Positions 1 to 11,300 of a stretch of DNA of 64,000 bases are shown here, piece by piece. How positions within the stretch are numbered: the stretch's first letter is position 1; the number at the start of each line of letters is the position of its first letter. The stretch spans positions 35,064,766 to 35,128,765 of the forward strand of contig CM058234.1 of NCBI GenBank assembly GCA_030180135.1, given 5' to 3'. The DNA is from Orychophragmus violaceus. Its lineage: Eukaryota; Streptophyta; Magnoliopsida; Brassicales; Brassicaceae. The notes under the pieces were generated by a model. The model searched no databases. It saw only the letters and a program-made list of their open reading frames with translations, and had not been told where the DNA came from. The position numbers were made by a program, and so were the translations under genes.

Positions 1-476
1 TGGCTTTGGCACCGAAAGAAAAAGGAAGAGAGAGAGAGCGAGAGAATGATTTAAAAATTCCTTTTTTTTTAATCGGTAAAATTTTTGTTAGGATCTTAAA
101 ATGAGAACACACATAGTGTTACCAAGTTATTAGTTATACATAATCTTCAAATCTTTTGTGTATGGTTAGATTAGTATTACACCAACTAAATGTCATTTTT
201 ACTAGTATTACCTGCTTTTCTATTAGTCTTCCATATGAATCTCATTGCCCAGTTCATTTATTTGATTGAATATTATTTTTTTAACAACACTCACCTCCCA
301 AGTGAGTTCTTCATTAAGAAGTCTTTCTTAAAGTATAATGAAAGATTTGGTGAATATGTATCATGAAGTCCCATTTTAAATAGGATTTGTTTTAAAAGAC
401 AACAACAAATGCAGTGTTTGTAAATGAGAAAAGCAAAACAAAACTAAACATAGTCTTCTCCATACAACAACCAATA
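1..476. other. Noncoding flank downstream of the first MULE gene
   Basis: AT-rich sequence with no supportable gene. It holds two exact copies of TAGTATTAC at 172-180 and 203-211. These fit YAGTATTAY, the motif reported for VANC proteins of Arabidopsis VANDAL transposons. The strip is probably the 3' noncoding part of the MULE whose transposase ends at 477. No terminal inverted repeat was seen, which is compatible with VANDAL-type MULEs, but the true element end may lie outside the window. Confidence 0.4.
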
Positions 477-2129
477 TTAATCATAGTCTTCTCCATAGAA
501 CAACCATGGAAGTGTTCTTCCCCCCTGCCTTTTGTTATGCACCCTTACCCTTTTACGTCTTTCTCCAGCCGATGGATGTCTTTTTATCTTCTTCCTACCC
601 CTCTTTACGATGATATCCGGAGGTATTATCTGCTTCTCCTTGATGTCATCTGGGATAACCCATGTAGACATATCAGGCACAACATAGATGGACCTGACAT
701 AAGCCAATGTCCACAACTCGTTCAAATAATATTTCGAACACAGATCATGAAGTTCCATGTGGATATCACTACGACGCCTTCCATGTTCCTTGAAATAGAT
801 AAACGCGGCAAGAGCATGGAGACAAGGATACTTATGAACATCGATGAACTTGCAAGTGCAACTTTTGCTTACCAAGTTCACCAAATAAAGCTTTCCTTCA
901 TCATCATCAACCTCATATTCAAGTGCATAACTGTTTACCTCTCGCACAAGGTATTTTTCAGCCATAGGCCATTTTTTATGCAAGAAGTTCTCAACAACAG
1001 GCACCATTTTGTTTCTACTCGGTGCTGCAACAGACTCTTTCCTATGAGCGTTAAACCACTCAGAAAACTTTCGAAGTATGGAATCCAGCAAAGGCAATAA
1101 GGAGTATTTCCTGGCTTCTTTAAAAACTTTGTTTAGAGATTCGACTGAGTTGCTAGTGTCCAGGTTGTATCTATCAGCTGGAGATACACATCTCGCCCAT
1201 TTTTCTAGCGCACAAGTATCCTCCGCATACTTCGCCGCTGATGGATATCTATTCTTAAACTCGTCGAAAAGATTGTTGAACTCAGCAACAGTGTTAGCCC
1301 AACCGCACGCTTGGAATTCTTTGGCGACAGTGTCCTTATTTGCGTGATGCGGAGCATGACCCTTCACGTTTTGTGCCAAATGATATAAGCAATAACCATG
1401 ATGAGCTTGTGGATACATGTTAGCTACCGCGTTGATGAGGCTTAAATATCTGTCACTCACAAACACCAGCTCAGGAGAGTCGGCTACAACGGTTTTCAAC
1501 ATCTCGAAAAACCAGGCCCAACTATCATGATTCTCACTGTCGAGTACCCCAAATGCTATAGGATAGATGTGCCGATTGGGATCTTGAGCTATGGCGAAAA
1601 CTAGTACACCGCGATATGCGGTCTTCAGAAAAGTAGCATCCACCATAATCACTTTCCTCATGCATTTAAACCCTTCAATGGAAGCTCCCAAAGCTATGAA
1701 AATGTACTTGATTTTTTCCAACTCATCTAGTTTCACTTGTGTTACCGTGCCTTCATTCAGCTGTTCTAGGACAAACAAATAACGATACAACATCCGGTAG
1801 CTATCTTCTGGACTACCACGCAAATCGCAAACTGCTTGGTTTTTCCCTCTCAGAGCCGTGGAGTATGATATCCCTACACCAACTTTTCTCTTCACAATCT
1901 CCATGATAGTTTTTGGTGCTGGAGTCTCGTATTTCCCTGGATATTCTTCACTCAATAGAGATGCAACTAGTTTTGATGATCCTTTCCTTTTCTCCCTGCC
2001 TTCTTCACTCTGACTAGTACGGCTGCATGTGTGCATCTTCGTGTATGTTCTAATCGAGAAAGTTTCGGAGTTCGTGATCCTTGCTGCTCGTATTCTCCAA
2101 TTACAGTCTCGTTGAGCACATCTAGCTAC
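477..2129 (-). pseudogene. MULE transposase, C-terminal part (cut by Athila insertion)
   Basis: Mutator-like transposase that cuts and inserts DNA in the nucleus. The open frame runs from the insertion site at 2129 to 477 with no internal stop. Counting from the longer ORF that starts inside the LTR at 2189, catalytic acidic residues fit D184 (VDATFLK), D246 (VSDRY) and E350 (NSVESLN). A SWIM zinc finger follows, with C444, C446, C456 and H458. The first 20 residues of that longer ORF come from the LTR and are not part of the gene. The native frame starts with VARCAQRDCNWRIRAA, a DNA-binding region typical of MULE transposases. The N-terminal half lies 13.7 kb away at 15803-16604, separated by the Athila element, so the gene is split but this part is otherwise well preserved. 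The C-terminus is basic (KRGRKKIKR). Confidence 0.92.
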
Positions 2130-3638
2130 TGATAACAGAGATTTACTTATCTCTATGGGTATCAATTCCACATGCTTATCGTGTAGCAATGAGGGATCAA
2201 TCCATTTTTAAGACCGGACTAGACCAAAGTGAATACACCGAACCAAATTAGCCAAGTTAACCAATTTCAAGATTCAAATTCTAAGATTCTAAGAGATCTA
2301 ATGACAATAACAAAGACTAAACAATCAATCAAGCAAGAAATCACAAAGCAAGGTAAAACAAAGATAATCAAGAATTAAAGACAAGGTTCATGAGCAAGGT
2401 CAATGGATTAGAAGATTCGGGACGATCTCGGGATGTTAATCAAGCTACAAGCAAGCTAACCTCCTAGCAAGAACACAATAAGCCAATTAGCCTAATCTCT
2501 TAGAGCTAATCTCTTCACTTAATCCTAATTCAAGAACAAACTCTCATTTGTGAATTAAGGTCAAACAAGCATTCAATTAAGTTCTAGACAACTAATAATC
2601 ACTCTAGACATTCATTCTCATGAGCTAGAATGTGAAAATCCTATCTAAGCCATAACTGGAATTTCATCGAACACTTGGTGAGCATGAAATCCTAAACATC
2701 CTAATTTAACTTGATCAAGGTCAAATAGGCATTAAGCACACATAGATAGAAGAGATTTAAGAAGGATTAAACACTAGACATCCCTTAATCATCCCTAATC
2801 ACACTAATCCTACCTAACCCACAAACCCTATGAGAAACTACTCACTAATCATCATTTGATCCACAAAATCTAAAGAGATAGTGTAAATCATTGAGGATTA
2901 GAGAAAGATGAAAGATTTAAACAAGAAATCTCAAAAGAAGTACTTGGATTAAGAAAAGATTAAACTTGTTCTTACAAAATGTTTAGAAATCAAAAACAAG
3001 CTTCAGAGATTCCAAAAATTAGGTTTTAGGCTTAAATAGTGAACAGTGTTCGGAACCGGGTCAACCCGGAACAAACCGGGTATTGACCCGGATCCACTGG
3101 GTGAAATTGGTCAAAGTCGAGCAGGTCAACGGTTCTGGGGAGCCTCACGGTTTGGAGTCGGACCGCGAGGGTGACCGCGATCCGTCTCGCTCCTGATTCG
3201 AACAACTCTCGCGGTCTGGCTCTCGTCCGCAACGCCGACCGCGATGCATTACGGCTTAGTCCTCCACGTCTCTCGTGGTTTGCTTCAGCCGCGAGCAATC
3301 CCGCGAGCTATTTCGCATGGAAACTGGGCATCTCTCGCGGTTCAGGGTCCGGTCGCGAGTTAGACCGCGAGCACCTTCGCATCGGCCATTCCTTGCATTC
3401 CTCTGCACCTTATCATCTCCAAATGACTCCAACACTCCAAGCTTCCACTTCAACTCCTGGTACACCTAGAAACCAACCTAAAACACACCAAAACAAACCA
3501 AAACACAAACTCCTAATCCTAGATGCCTAAACTCTAAATGCAACACAAAAGATCATGGAAAAGTTAAGAAGGAAAGCTAAATCAAACCAAAACATGAACT
3601 AAACAACTCCTTAAATGCATGAAAACATAGACATATCA
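2130..3638 (-). repeat. 3' LTR of the Athila element
   Basis: The 1509-bp repeat matches 14294-15802 with about 9 differences. It carries no credible ORF; short ORFs here are chance. A CpG-rich repeat array sits at 3145-3400. The left edge abuts GCTAC and the right edge abuts the polypurine tract. Confidence 0.95.
3145..3400. repeat. Four-unit ~63-bp CpG-rich array in 3' LTR
   Basis: Variants of TCGCGGT start at 3145 (TCACGGT), 3209, 3273 (TCGTGGT) and 3335, giving periods of 64, 64 and 62 bp. Each unit also has the inverted half-site ACCGCGA or close variants. The same array is at 15309-15564 in the other LTR, and a related array is at 7917-8160 in the internal region. Confidence 0.85.
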
Positions 3639-5233
3639 ATTCCCCCAAACTTGAACCTTGCTTGTCCACAAGCAAGCATAGGACAATCAAAACATGTTGG
3701 GGAAAAGGTTTGAAGGTGGGGACTCAAAACCACAAGACTCACAACAAGATACAAGATCTTTCAAAGAAGTTACAAGTTGCTCTAATCATTAACTATCCAT
3801 GTACTTCCACATTACCATTCCCTCAATCCCTACTCCAACTCCCGAGATCCTATAGAACACAAGCAATCATCAACTCAATCCCTACATTCATTTAGTAGAA
3901 GTTAAGTGCTATCTCACAAAGGGGCAGTCAATCAATCCCAATTGGCAAGGTTCAAGAAAGGCTATTTGAGGTGGCTAAGTAGAGTTTCTTTTGGGGTGGT
4001 TAACTCTCGAGAATAGGAGCAATTGGCATTACACAAAATCTATCTAAGAAAGGGAACAATTCATGCATACAAAGCTCTTTTCTCATTGTTCTACCCAATC
4101 CTAGAAGATTTCTTTCTAAACATTCCCATAATGAAAGATAAACTCTAACCAAACCCCCAACTCAATTACCAAAACACTCACCCTTTTAGCTCTTTTCTCT
4201 CTTCTCTTTGTCACTAGGAAACACTTAATTGATTTTTCTCTTTTTCAAACTTGAGCAAACTCTTTCACAAATTACCCCTCTTAATACTTGATTTTTCTTT
4301 CTTTTCTTTTTGATTCTATCTAGGGGACTTACTTTTTTTTTTTTCTTTTCTTTTTGAACAATGCTCTCTTCTTACTTGATTTCCTAGTGACTTCCTTTTC
4401 TTTAGAACCTTATTCAACTCTTTTCATTGATCCTTTTCATTCCCAAAACAACTCTCATCTCTCCCCCAAACTTATTTCCCATCCTAATGCTAGACTCTTA
4501 TGGCAAATAGAGCTAGCTAAAACGAGAAAAGACCATTGTCGTTCCCGATACTCTCAAGTTTTTGCACATGCCAAAAGCTATCAAGAACAGGCCTCACTCA
4601 CAAATCACTTTGGCTTCAAGGAAAGGTTTGGGTTCATTGGGTAGGGGAAGCCATGATCATAAGATCAATGGTTGCCCGAGTTAATCAAGAGAGCGGTAAA
4701 AGGGAAAGCATAACTCGGGCAAGGATCATGGGATTGCATTTCAAGCCCCTAAGCAAGATATTTCAATAGTCAAATTAAGTCCAATATCAATGGATTGAGT
4801 TTAATTCATGCAAGCTTCACAAGGATAGGGAATTTCGGAATCTCAAAGTCAAGCAATGGGTTTTCCTTTGTTTCGAAAATTGAATAAAGCAACAAGCAAC
4901 TTAATTGGTGAGCCTCTACAAGGTAAAATCATCATTGTCCCCAATGCATGAATCCTAAACTACTAACTAGACTCAATCCTACATGCTTCTTTTTGTGAAA
5001 ATTTTTGAAATTTTTCAAATTTTTTGGTTTTTTTCTATGCCTTAAAGATGCATGAGACTCAACAAACAAAAAGGAAAAATAAGAGCAAAGAACACAAAAT
5101 CAGCAACTAGTCTCTCCCCCAAACTTACTTCACACCGTCTCGGTGTGAAAGCAAACTTGAGAAAGAGACTCAAAAGAAACGAAAAGAAAATCTAAAAATG
5201 CAAGTATTTACAAGGTGGTGCTAGGCTGGTACC
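3639..5233 (-). other. 3' noncoding region and polypurine tract of Athila
   Basis: About 1.6 kb between ORF-1 and the 3' LTR with no gene. The polypurine tract (AAGTTTGGGGGA on the minus strand) is at 3641-3652, next to the LTR. The same 12-mer recurs at 4462-4473 and 5115-5126. A stem-loop with 9-bp arms (TTCACACCG ... CGGTGTGAA) lies at 5129-5149. The rest is AT-rich with T-runs. Confidence 0.7.
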
Positions 5234-6994
5234 TCAAAAAGTCTCAGACTCGGGAGATGGTTCCCGAGGTGGTGGAGAGGAGAGTGATGGGGACTCGTTG
5301 CTGGATGATTTGTCAGGAAGCTCCGGTGAATAACGAGCGCTGTATCTCGGGCCACTGATGGAGGCTCTGTGACGCTGTTTGGGTGCTGAGCCCGATGCTC
5401 CTTCTCCTTGATAGGAGTGTCTCCTCGCTACTGGAGGCTGATCAAAATCGAACTCCGGCATTTGCATAGGCATGGGCTGCTCCGCCGAGGCATCCACTGC
5501 TGATGATGAGGCACAACTAAGCTTATCCGTGAGGGATTTGAGCTGCCTCTGCATCAGCTTGCACCCTTCTTTCATGTGGTCATATCCTCTCTTCAGCTCG
5601 TCATACCCCTTCTTCATGTCCTTGCAGCTCTGTATCACCCTCATGTTAATCCTATCCTGGAACTTGTTCCAGCGTTGGAGCACATTGATGTGACCATGCG
5701 CATCACGGATCGGGCCTGGTGGAAGAGCCTGCATATAGGGCTGGAAATGGTACCGCGCACTACCGTAGATATGCTCAGGAGACTCTTCCTCTACAAGCTT
5801 CTCAAGGTCATCGAGTATCTCTTCGTCAATCTCAGCTCGAGAGGAGTTACCCCTTCTTCTCTTGGATGCGTGAATGCGGTCCATCATCTCGTCGGCCTCG
5901 GTGAGGAGTAGTGAAGCATCCAATACAAACCGGAGGTTTTTCGGGTCAGAGAGGGACGTGATAGAGGTGTTCGGGAGGAACACTCTTGCTGTCTCGGAGC
6001 GGCGCACATAGAATGTGTAAGCGAATCTCATGGTCATCCGAGAATACAAGAAGTGATGCTTCTTCAAGTAAGATATGTTCATCAACTCATACCCACACGT
6101 TTCTGGACCCAATTCTATTCCCTTGTGCATCAGGATGGGTGTAATGAGGCCACCGATGCGCATCTCTGGATTCTTGTCAGTGGTGGTCCATGCCCAATGC
6201 TGGTAATATAACAACCGGTCGGCAAACAGTCCAGCAGAGCCGAGGCTTGGAAAATCCACTAGTGCACCTTCCTGCAGATTAGGTAGCGGAAGGTACTGCG
6301 CCATCATCCATGCTATCAACCCCATTTCCTCGTCTAAGGGTCCTCCCAGATCATGTCTGGCATACAATGTATTGGCTAAAAGCTGATGGATATAACGGAG
6401 CCCGGGATGGCCTATATGGGAGCTCTTGCTGCGGCCCGGCCGCCAAACCCCTACACCCATGATTGCCCATGCAGCAGCTGACAAACCTTGGACCCAAGGA
6501 ACCTCGGTAAGTTGCTTATCTCTAAACCCAAAGATCTCCTCTAAGTCCTCAAAAGAGGTCTCATAATCCTCTCCGTTGATCCTGTAATAGAGGATCCCAT
6601 ATCCGCAGTCAGGATACAGCTCGTGCGCATTCTTCATTACCTCAAGGGAGGCTAAGAACTGGCTCGCCACATCCTGGTAAGTGGGATGAGCCATACTGAT
6701 AAGGCAGTCCAAGTTGAGCACGCGTAGAAGGTTACGCACATCCTCTAATATCCCGAGCTTGGCAAGCGTTTCAGAATCTCCAAACTTCGTTGGGATCCAC
6801 TTCATTTTGTTGAGGTGGTCATACAGTCTCTTAACAGATGGGAGCTTTGACTTGTCCCTTGGTGCGGTATCTTTCTTCGTTGTACCAGAACCTTCACCTC
6901 TTTTCTTCTTACTTGGCTGTTGAACCGGTGCCTCATCAACTTTCCCCTTTCCCTTGTCTTGCGGGGCATTGGCTCGTTGTCGTGTGGTGACCAT
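5234..6994 (-). CDS. Athila ORF-1 protein (env-position ORF)
   Basis: Open frame of 586 residues from the ATG at 6994. It resembles the plant ATHILA ORF-1 family, the third ORF of Athila elements, in the place where retroviruses have env. Its role is not established. The N-terminus is basic and lysine-rich (KGKGK, KKKRG), so it could bind nucleic acid or enter the nucleus. The middle is a conserved globular block with IFGFRDKQL and AYTFYVRRSE. Near residues 450-490 there is a heptad-like stretch (MKKGYDELKRGYDHMKEG) likely to be coiled coil, and the tail is Ser/Pro-rich. I see no convincing signal peptide or membrane segment. The frame extends upstream to 7045, but I prefer 6994 because a good 3' splice acceptor sits just before it, suggesting a spliced message. 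Confidence 0.88.
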   Translation of the reverse strand: MVTTRQRANAPQDKGKGKVDEAPVQQPSKKKRGEGSGTTKKDTAPRDKSKLPSVKRLYDHLNKMKWIPTKFGDSETLAKLGILEDVRNLLRVLNLDCLISMAHPTYQDVASQFLASLEVMKNAHELYPDCGYGILYYRINGEDYETSFEDLEEIFGFRDKQLTEVPWVQGLSAAAWAIMGVGVWRPGRSKSSHIGHPGLRYIHQLLANTLYARHDLGGPLDEEMGLIAWMMAQYLPLPNLQEGALVDFPSLGSAGLFADRLLYYQHWAWTTTDKNPEMRIGGLITPILMHKGIELGPETCGYELMNISYLKKHHFLYSRMTMRFAYTFYVRRSETARVFLPNTSITSLSDPKNLRFVLDASLLLTEADEMMDRIHASKRRRGNSSRAEIDEEILDDLEKLVEEESPEHIYGSARYHFQPYMQALPPGPIRDAHGHINVLQRWNKFQDRINMRVIQSCKDMKKGYDELKRGYDHMKEGCKLMQRQLKSLTDKLSCASSSAVDASAEQPMPMQMPEFDFDQPPVARRHSYQGEGASGSAPKQRHRASISGPRYSARYSPELPDKSSSNESPSLSSPPPREPSPESETF

Positions 6995-7001
6995 AATGTC
7001 C

Positions 7002-7014
7002 CTACAAAACAACA
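7002..7014 (-). promoter_or_regulatory. Candidate 3' splice acceptor before ORF-1
   Basis: The minus strand reads TTGTTTTGTAG/GGACATT and then the ORF-1 ATG, a pyrimidine-rich tract plus AG seven bases before the start codon. ORF-1 lies 1.3 kb downstream of the pol stop, so splicing would explain its expression. The donor was not identified. Confidence 0.55.
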
Positions 7015-7045
7015 AAGCTCGGAGATGTCTTAGTATAAAGTTCAA

Positions 7046-8342
7046 TTCACCGACACATTCATCTCAACAAGCAATATAAGCCAATATCAATGCACAAAGC
7101 CACAAGACATTCTTCTTATCTCCAAGATTGATCACATTGACAATTTGCTTAAGAAGTGACATTTTTCAAATTGGATAATCACACAAGTTGTCAAGCATCC
7201 AATAAACTTCTCACAAGTAAGCAAGCATACAATCAAACCCATATCAAACTCCAACTCAACTTCAAACTCATTTTCACCTTTCAAAGAGACTTTCTCATGC
7301 AATTTCAAAAATTTTGTAAAGTGAAGTTCAAGCAAATCAAGTAGTCTCTCAAGCATAGGCTACTAGCATCCTAATGAGTCCATAGAAACCATCAAACAAT
7401 AATTCCCCCAAAATTTTCGAAATTCCAAATTCTCAAGAACCCTAATTCACCAAAGTTCAAATTCATGCAATCCTAGAGTGAAATTGGTGATGGGTGTTCA
7501 TCTAAACAACTTTGGGGAACATTCTCAAGCATTATCAACAAGAAATCAAGTCTAAATTTGAAGTTCAAAAATTTGCACTTTTCAAACTCGAAAATCACTA
7601 AGGGATTTGAGAGTTTTACCTTGATTTGTTGATGAATGGATGGAGTAGATGGCTAGAGAATGAAATAGAGCCTTAGAAGTGATGAAAAATGAGCTTAAAA
7701 CCTTTGAAAACCAAGTTGATTAGAGAATGAGAGATGAGTTTGAAAAGTTTGTTCTTTGGAGAAAAGTTTGTTTTTGGGAAGAAGAAGAGAAGAAATGGCG
7801 TTGAAGGAGGAGAAAACAAGGGGGGTTTTGCGGTTTCAGTCGGTTCAAGTCGCCAAAAACCGGTTTAAATCGGTTTAGAAATCGATTTTGGGAAGGAGCA
7901 CTTACCTGGGGGGGCGTCGCGGTCGGGTGCATACCCGCGAGGCAAACCGCGAGTTAACTCGCGCGATTTTGGGTCGATCGTCGCGGTTTGGTCTTAACCG
8001 CGAGAGTGACCGCGACGTGTTTCGTCTGGGTTCATCATGTTACTCGCGGTTTGCGGTTAACCGCGATGCAAACCGCGAGATAACGCGGCTTGTTTTCGAT
8101 TACTCCTCGCGGTCTGGGTTCATACCGCGAACGTGACCGCGAGAGGCTGGTTCGAGCTCAGACAACTCTCAATCGTGCCAACAACCTGTCTTGACCAATT
8201 CTATCACCTGAAAACATGAAAAACTAAAGAAGAACTTCAAAAATAACAGGAAAATCATCATATGTACAAGGATAAACATGGGAATGTCTCCCAAGTGCGC
8301 TTTTGTTTAAAGTCGGTAAGCTCGACTTTTCAAACCGGGCTT
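7046..8342 (-). other. Spacer between pol and ORF-1
   Basis: About 1.3 kb without a supportable gene. The half next to ORF-1 is AT-rich. The half next to pol is CpG-rich and holds the tandem array at 7917-8160. Confidence 0.6.
7917..8160. repeat. Internal four-unit ~63-bp palindrome array of Athila
   Basis: TCGCGGT begins at 7917, 7980, 8043 and 8107. Each unit opens with an inverted repeat of 23-24 bp, TCGCGGT then a 9-10 bp loop then ACCGCGA, for example with arms TCGCGGTT and AACCGCGA. A third half-site ACCGCGA follows about 12 bp later. The periods match those of the arrays in both LTRs. Confidence 0.88.
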
Positions 8343-11300
8343 TTAGGCGGTTGGAGGGCTAGAGAGTGGAATCGAGATCCCTTCCTCTATAGCATCTGAA
8401 GCGGAGTAGTGCTTGAGGCGTTGACCATTGACGGTGAACTCTTCTTCTGACTTTCCCCATAGGACAACTGCTCCATAAGGCCTTACCTCCTTCACCTTGA
8501 AAGGTCCTGACCAACGAGACTTGAGCTTCCCGGGAAACAGCTTCAACCGGGAGTTAAACAGAAGCACAAGATCACCTTCTTTGAACTCTCTCTTCAATAT
8601 CAGCTTGTCATGGAAGAGCTTGGTTCTTTCTTTGTAGATCTTTGAGCTTTCAAAAGCCTCAAGTCTTATCTCATCCAATTCATTAAGCTGAATCAATCTC
8701 TTCTCAGTTGCGGTTTTGATGTCAAAGTTCAGCAACTTGACAGCCCACATAGCTTTATACTCAACCTCAACTGGTAGATGGCAAGACTTCCCATACAGCA
8801 TATTGAAAGGAGTGGTTCCAAGGGGAGTTTTGAATGCTGTTCTATAAGCCCACAAAGCATCATCAAGCTTCTTGGACCAATCTTTCCTTGAAGCCCCAAC
8901 AGTCTTCTCTAAGATAGCCTTGATTTGCCGGTTGGACACTTCAACTTGTCCACTTGTTTGAGGGTGATATGGAGTTGCTACCTTGTGCTTAACTCCATAC
9001 TTCTTCAAGAGGCCTTCAAACAACTTGTTGATGAAATGAGATCCCCCATCACTAATCACCACTCTTGGGACTCCAAATCTTGGAAATATTATGCTTTTGA
9101 AGAGTTTGATTACAACCTTAGAGTCATTGGTGGGGCTTGCCACTGCTTCAACCCATTTGGAGACATAGTCCACAGCCACCAATATGTAGTTGTTCCCATA
9201 GGAGGATGGGAATGGTCCCATGAAGTCTATTCCCCACACATCAAACACTTCTACCTCCAGAATTGGGTTCTGAGGCATCTCATTCCTCTTGCTAATATTT
9301 CCCTTTCTTTGGCATGGATCACACCTTGAGATGAAGTTTTGAGCATCTTTAAACATAGTTGGCCACCAAAAACCAGCTTGCAGAGCCTTTTGAACAGTCT
9401 TGAATGTGGCAAAGTGACCTCCATAAGGTGATCCATGACAATGTAGTAGGATCCCTTCCACCTCCTCATCTGCTACACATCTTCTATAGAGTTGATCTTT
9501 GCATAAGGTATAGAGATATGGCTCGTCCCAATAGTATCTGTTCACATCCCGGAAGAACTTCTTTCTTTGATAGCTGTCTAGACTAGGTGGTTCCTTCCCA
9601 ACTGCCAAGAAGTTGACTATATCTGCATACCACGGTTCCTTGTCCTCAATGGAATCAATCTCCTCCAGCCTTCTACTTGTGTTATGAGCTTCTTTGACTG
9701 CTTTAACAGCCATGAGTTGCTCCTCCGGAAGTGAGTCATCTAAAGGAACATCATCTTCAATCCTTAGCCTTGATAAGTGGTCCGCTACCCAATTTTCAAT
9801 ACCCTTTTTATCTTTGATCTCCAAATCAAATTCCTGTACCAGCAAGATCCATCTTAGAAGCCTCGGCTTGGCATCCTTCTTGGCAAGCAAATACCTCAAC
9901 GCAGCGTGATCCGTGTACACCACTATCTTAGACCCAACCAAGTATGATCTAAACTTTTCAAAGGCAAAAACCACAGCAAGGAGCTCCTTCTCAGTTGTTG
10001 CATACTTCACTTGAGCATCATCCAATGTCCTACTAGCATAGTATATGACATGGAGTTTCTTGTCTTTCCTCTGTCCAAGGACTGCTCCAACTGCATAGTC
10101 ACTCGCATCACACATGATCTCAAAAGGCAATTCCCAGTCAGGAGCTTGTACAATCGGAGCACTAACCAAAGCTTCTTTAATCCTGTGAAATGCATCCAGA
10201 CACTCCTCGTCAAACACAAAGTCAGCTTCCTTACACAGTAAACGAGTGAGTGGCCTAGCAATCTTGGAGAAATCCTTGATAAACCGTCTGTAGAAACCGG
10301 CGTGACCCAAGAAGCTTCGAATCCCTCTAACTGAGTTTGGTGGCTGAAGACTTGTCATAACTTCTATCTTGGCCTTGTCTACCTCAATACCCTTCTCTGA
10401 AATCTTATGACCCAAGACAATCCCCTCTGTTACCATGAAGTGGCACTTCTCCCAGTTAAGCACCAAGTTTGTCTCCTCACATCGCTTCAAAACCCTGCAC
10501 AAGTTCAACAAACAAGAGGAGAAAGAGGAGCCATACACAGAGAAATCATCCATAAAGACTTCTACAATGTCCTCGATAAGATCTGAGAAAATGGACATCA
10601 TGCACCGCTGGAAAGTAGCTGGTGCATTACACAAGCCAAATGGCATCCTTCGATATGCGAAGGTGCCATAAGGACAAGTGAATGTCGTTTTCTCCTGATC
10701 ATTGGGATGTATCGGGATCTGAAAGAACCCACTGTACCCATCGAGAAAACAGTAAAAAGGGTGGCAAGCAAGCCTTTCTAACATCTGATCAATAAAAGGC
10801 AAAGGGAAGTGATCTTTCCTAGAGGCTGCATTGAGTTTCCTATAGTCTATGCACATCCTGTGTCCTGTGATGGTCCTAGTGGGGATTAGCTCATTGTTAT
10901 CACTTTTTACTACAGTAATCCCTCCCTTTTTCGGGACACAGTGCACGGGAGAGACCCACGTGCTGTCCGAAATTGGGTAAATTATACCAGCATCAAGAAG
11001 CTTAAGGATTTCTTTCTTTACTACCTCTTTAAGATTAGGATTCAATCTTCTCTGATGTTCAATTGAGAACATAGATTCGTTTTCAAGATGAATCCTATGG
11101 GTACATAAACTAGGTGACAGCCCTTTTATATCTTCAAGAGAATAGCCTATAGCCTTCCTAAACTTTTTCAACTCAGTAGTCAAGGCAATCAATTCATCAT
11201 CACTCAACAATTCATTCACAATGACAGGATAAGTAGAGTTAGGACCAAGAAATGCATACCGAAGCCCCCGCGGAAGGGGCTTTAACTCAACCTTTGGTGC

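Noticed and set aside
414..1347. Plus-strand ORFs over the first MULE gene
   Set aside because: They lie antisense to the well-conserved transposase and have no recognisable domain.
3032..3530. ORFs in both LTRs of the Athila element (also 15196-15694)
   Set aside because: They follow from the CpG-rich repeat array, which lacks stop codons; no domain.
5234..6994. ORF-1 as a true envelope glycoprotein
   Set aside because: No signal peptide or membrane segment is visible; the N-terminus is basic. Only its position is env-like.
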